From NCBI GenBank assembly GCA_003446605.1, contig DMDF01000042.1, forward strand, positions 1 through 36,717: 36,717 nt of DNA, in the 5' to 3' direction. This DNA is from Anaerolineaceae bacterium (lineage in GTDB: Bacteria > Chloroflexota > Anaerolineae > Anaerolineales > Anaerolineaceae). The notes under the pieces are model-generated. The model was not told the DNA's origin, did not search any database, and saw only the letters and a list, made by a program, of their open reading frames with translations. Shown here in pieces: positions 35,604-36,717 of the stretch (position 1 is its first letter; each line of letters starts with the position of its first letter). Made by a program: the position numbers and the translations under genes.

Positions 35604-36233
35604 TCACTCTTGTTCGATATTATTGACCTCATCTGACGAAACCAATTGAAGAAAGGCTTCTATTTTACGATGTGCATTGTCTCGGAATACATTAATATCA
35701 TGGTGATTACACCACAAGACAGATGACAAGAAAAATATGCTCTTCACCATTTCTGCCACATCATCAACAGCGAAATCAATGGAAAATTGTTTTTCTTTTA
35801 TTCCTCTAGCAAAGATATCACGAATGATGATGACATAAGCGAACTGATTGATATCAAAAAGATTTTTTCCCGAAAGTACATACCCTTTATACATATTCGT
35901 TATTAGCTCAGGACCATAGGACTCGTAAATATCGATAAACAAATCCGTTAATTGAAGGATTGCATCGGGATATGATTTAATATCCATTTTCTGATAAGCA
36001 GTAGTGAGTGTTGTGTTCATCTCGGCGATCATTACAAATAATAAGTCGTGTTTTGAAGAAAAATAATGATAAAACGTTCCTACGGCAATTCCGGCAATGA
36101 AACAAATATCTTGAATGGTCGTCTCTTGATAGCCTTTTACTTTAAAAGAAGTTATGGCAGCATCGATTATTTTCTGCCTGGAGTGAATGCCTTTTGGAGT
36201 TATCTTCGAATTCACATCATTAACACTTGACAT
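35604..36233 (-). CDS. TetR-family transcriptional regulator
   Basis: 209 residues, ATG at 36231-36233. The TetR helix-turn-helix is at about 19-65: RQKIIDAAITSFKVKGYQET, TIQDICFIAGIAVGTFYHYF, SSKHDLL. The remaining helices form an all-alpha ligand domain without recognisable specificity (YESYGPELITNMYKGYVLSG and later VDDVAEMVKSIFFLSSVLW). It is divergent from the MoaD-like/AOR genes, with a perfect 32-bp palindrome overlapping its own promoter (a -10 TATAAT lies at 36246-36251). It most likely controls itself and the tungstoenzyme operon. The STAND gene lies downstream on the same strand after 135 bases and could be co-transcribed. Confidence 0.94.
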   Translation of the reverse strand: MSSVNDVNSKITPKGIHSRQKIIDAAITSFKVKGYQETTIQDICFIAGIAVGTFYHYFSSKHDLLFVMIAEMNTTLTTAYQKMDIKSYPDAILQLTDLFIDIYESYGPELITNMYKGYVLSGKNLFDINQFAYVIIIRDIFARGIKEKQFSIDFAVDDVAEMVKSIFFLSSVLWCNHHDINVFRDNAHRKIEAFLQLVSSDEVNNIEQE

Positions 36234-36256
36234 TTTAATAGAATAATTATATGCTA

Positions 36257-36288
36257 AATACTAAACCGAACATGTTCGGTTTAGTATT
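36257..36288. promoter_or_regulatory. Perfect 32-bp palindrome, probable TetR operator
   Basis: AATACTAAACCGAACA (36257-36272) is followed without spacer by its exact reverse complement (36273-36288). It starts 24 bases upstream of the TetR ATG, covers the expected -35 region of that promoter, and sits between the divergent genes. The inner GAACATGTTC with flanking CCGAAC is a typical TetR-type half-site pair. Confidence 0.85.
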
Positions 36289-36358
36289 AAATTCCTTTCG
36301 CTCTACACATTGAATTGTGAGAACATCATTCGGAAAAATTAATAATTGAGGTATCACA

Positions 36359-36592
36359 ATAAAAATCAAAGTGTTCGCCCCTGCTTTCATAGATCATAAG
36401 ACCATCGATGATACGGGATGTGTCACCATGAGCGATGGTTCTACGATCAATGATCTATATAATCTGCTGCATTTACCAATTCCATTGCGTCTCTCCTATT
36501 TTTGCAATATCAATTACGAACCAGCTAAGAAAAACACCCCCTTAAAAGATGGTGATACAGTTTCATTCTTATTCCCAATCTCAGGTGGATAG
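36359..36592 (+). CDS. MoaD/ThiS-like sulfur-carrier protein, apparent AUA start
   Basis: 77 residues if translation starts at ATA (36359-36361), read as (M)KIKVFAPAFIDHKTIDD. A GAGG at 36348-36351 is seven bases before ATA, whereas the first GTG in frame (36371) is 19 bases away and would remove the first beta strand. No ATG is available. The middle (GSTINDLYNLLHLP) and the C-terminus FLFPISGG with a terminal Gly-Gly are those of ubiquitin-fold MoaD/ThiS proteins, thiocarboxylated to donate sulfur in pterin cofactor synthesis. It directly precedes the AOR gene; such pairs are known for tungstopterin enzymes. The start codon is the uncertain part; an ATG mutated or miscalled to ATA is equally possible. 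Confidence 0.82.
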   Translation: MKIKVFAPAFIDHKTIDDTGCVTMSDGSTINDLYNLLHLPIPLRLSYFCNINYEPAKKNTPLKDGDTVSFLFPISGG

Positions 36593-36611
36593 AAATCTAA
36601 AGGAGCACTAA

Positions 36612-36717
36612 ATGCTAGGTTATACCGGAAAAATCCTATTTGTTAATTTATCGACACAAGAAACCCATTCTGAAGCAGTACCAGATAGTGTGTACGAACA
36701 ATTTCTCTCCGGGGTTG
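36612..36717 (+). CDS. Tungsten aldehyde ferredoxin oxidoreductase (N-terminal fragment)
   Basis: The first 35 codons, cut by the window edge. ATG at 36612 follows AAAGGAG. The protein starts MLGYTGKILFVNLSTQETHS and continues EAVPDSVYEQFLSGV, which is the N-terminal strand pattern of AOR-family tungstopterin enzymes (G..GKILFV.LS......E..P...Y..FLGG.G). It oxidises aldehydes to acids with ferredoxin as electron acceptor in known members. The upstream MoaD-like protein fits a role in making its tungstopterin cofactor, and the divergent TetR with a palindrome suggests aldehyde- or substrate-responsive control. The subgroup (AOR, FOR, WOR and others) cannot be assigned from this piece. Confidence 0.88.
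   Translation, partial: MLGYTGKILFVNLSTQETHSEAVPDSVYEQFLSGV

Overview
The window reads like a chromosomal stretch of an anaerobic, moderately AT-rich bacterium. It would fit an Anaerolineae-type Chloroflexota: a MacB-like ABC operon with CARDB and Yip1-type partners, an orphan OmpR-type regulator, a DUF368 transporter, an acyl-ACP thioesterase, a MoaD-like protein beside a tungsten aldehyde ferredoxin oxidoreductase, and a large DUF4062/NACHT/WD40 protein. This assignment rests on gene style only; no rRNA or marker gene is present.

Left part (1-10605), nearly all on the minus strand. An export-type ABC operon (Yip1-like membrane protein, ATPase, CARDB surface protein, FtsX/MacB permease cut by the window edge) lies downstream of a lipoprotein gene broken by three frameshifts, an intact response regulator and a decayed deazaflavin-dependent nitroreductase gene. 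Next come three adjacent genes of one architecture: a cytoplasmic TIR or TIR-like domain, one membrane helix, and an extracytoplasmic LamG-like beta-sandwich (two in the middle gene). This tandem set is the strongest candidate for an undescribed system.

Middle part (10557-22884), minus strand except a transposase scrap. A 2-oxoacid (pyruvate or acetoin type) dehydrogenase E1alpha-E1beta-E2 operon ends in a clear terminator and follows an IclR regulator whose promoter is flanked by two matching palindromes. Then come a DUF368 polyprenyl-phosphate transporter, an operon of ChrB-N-like protein, MFS transporter and P2-type cation ATPase, an initiator tRNA with its terminator, the transposase scrap, and a GyrI-like/PadR pair with a textbook autorepressed promoter.

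Right part (23203-29488), plus strand. A complete beta-glucoside PTS operon: LevR-like PRD regulator, lactose/cellobiose-family IIA, IIB and IIC, and a GH1 6-phospho-beta-glucosidase, running from a sigma70-type promoter to an intrinsic terminator. The imported sugar would arrive as a 6-phosphate disaccharide and be split by the GH1 enzyme.

End (29584-36717). An acyl-ACP thioesterase, a 1556-residue DUF4062-NACHT-WD40 STAND protein with a hydrophobic segment inside its repeat region, and a TetR regulator (all minus). A perfect 32-bp palindrome separates tetR from the divergent MoaD-like gene (apparently starting at AUA) and the start of a tungsten aldehyde:ferredoxin oxidoreductase gene.
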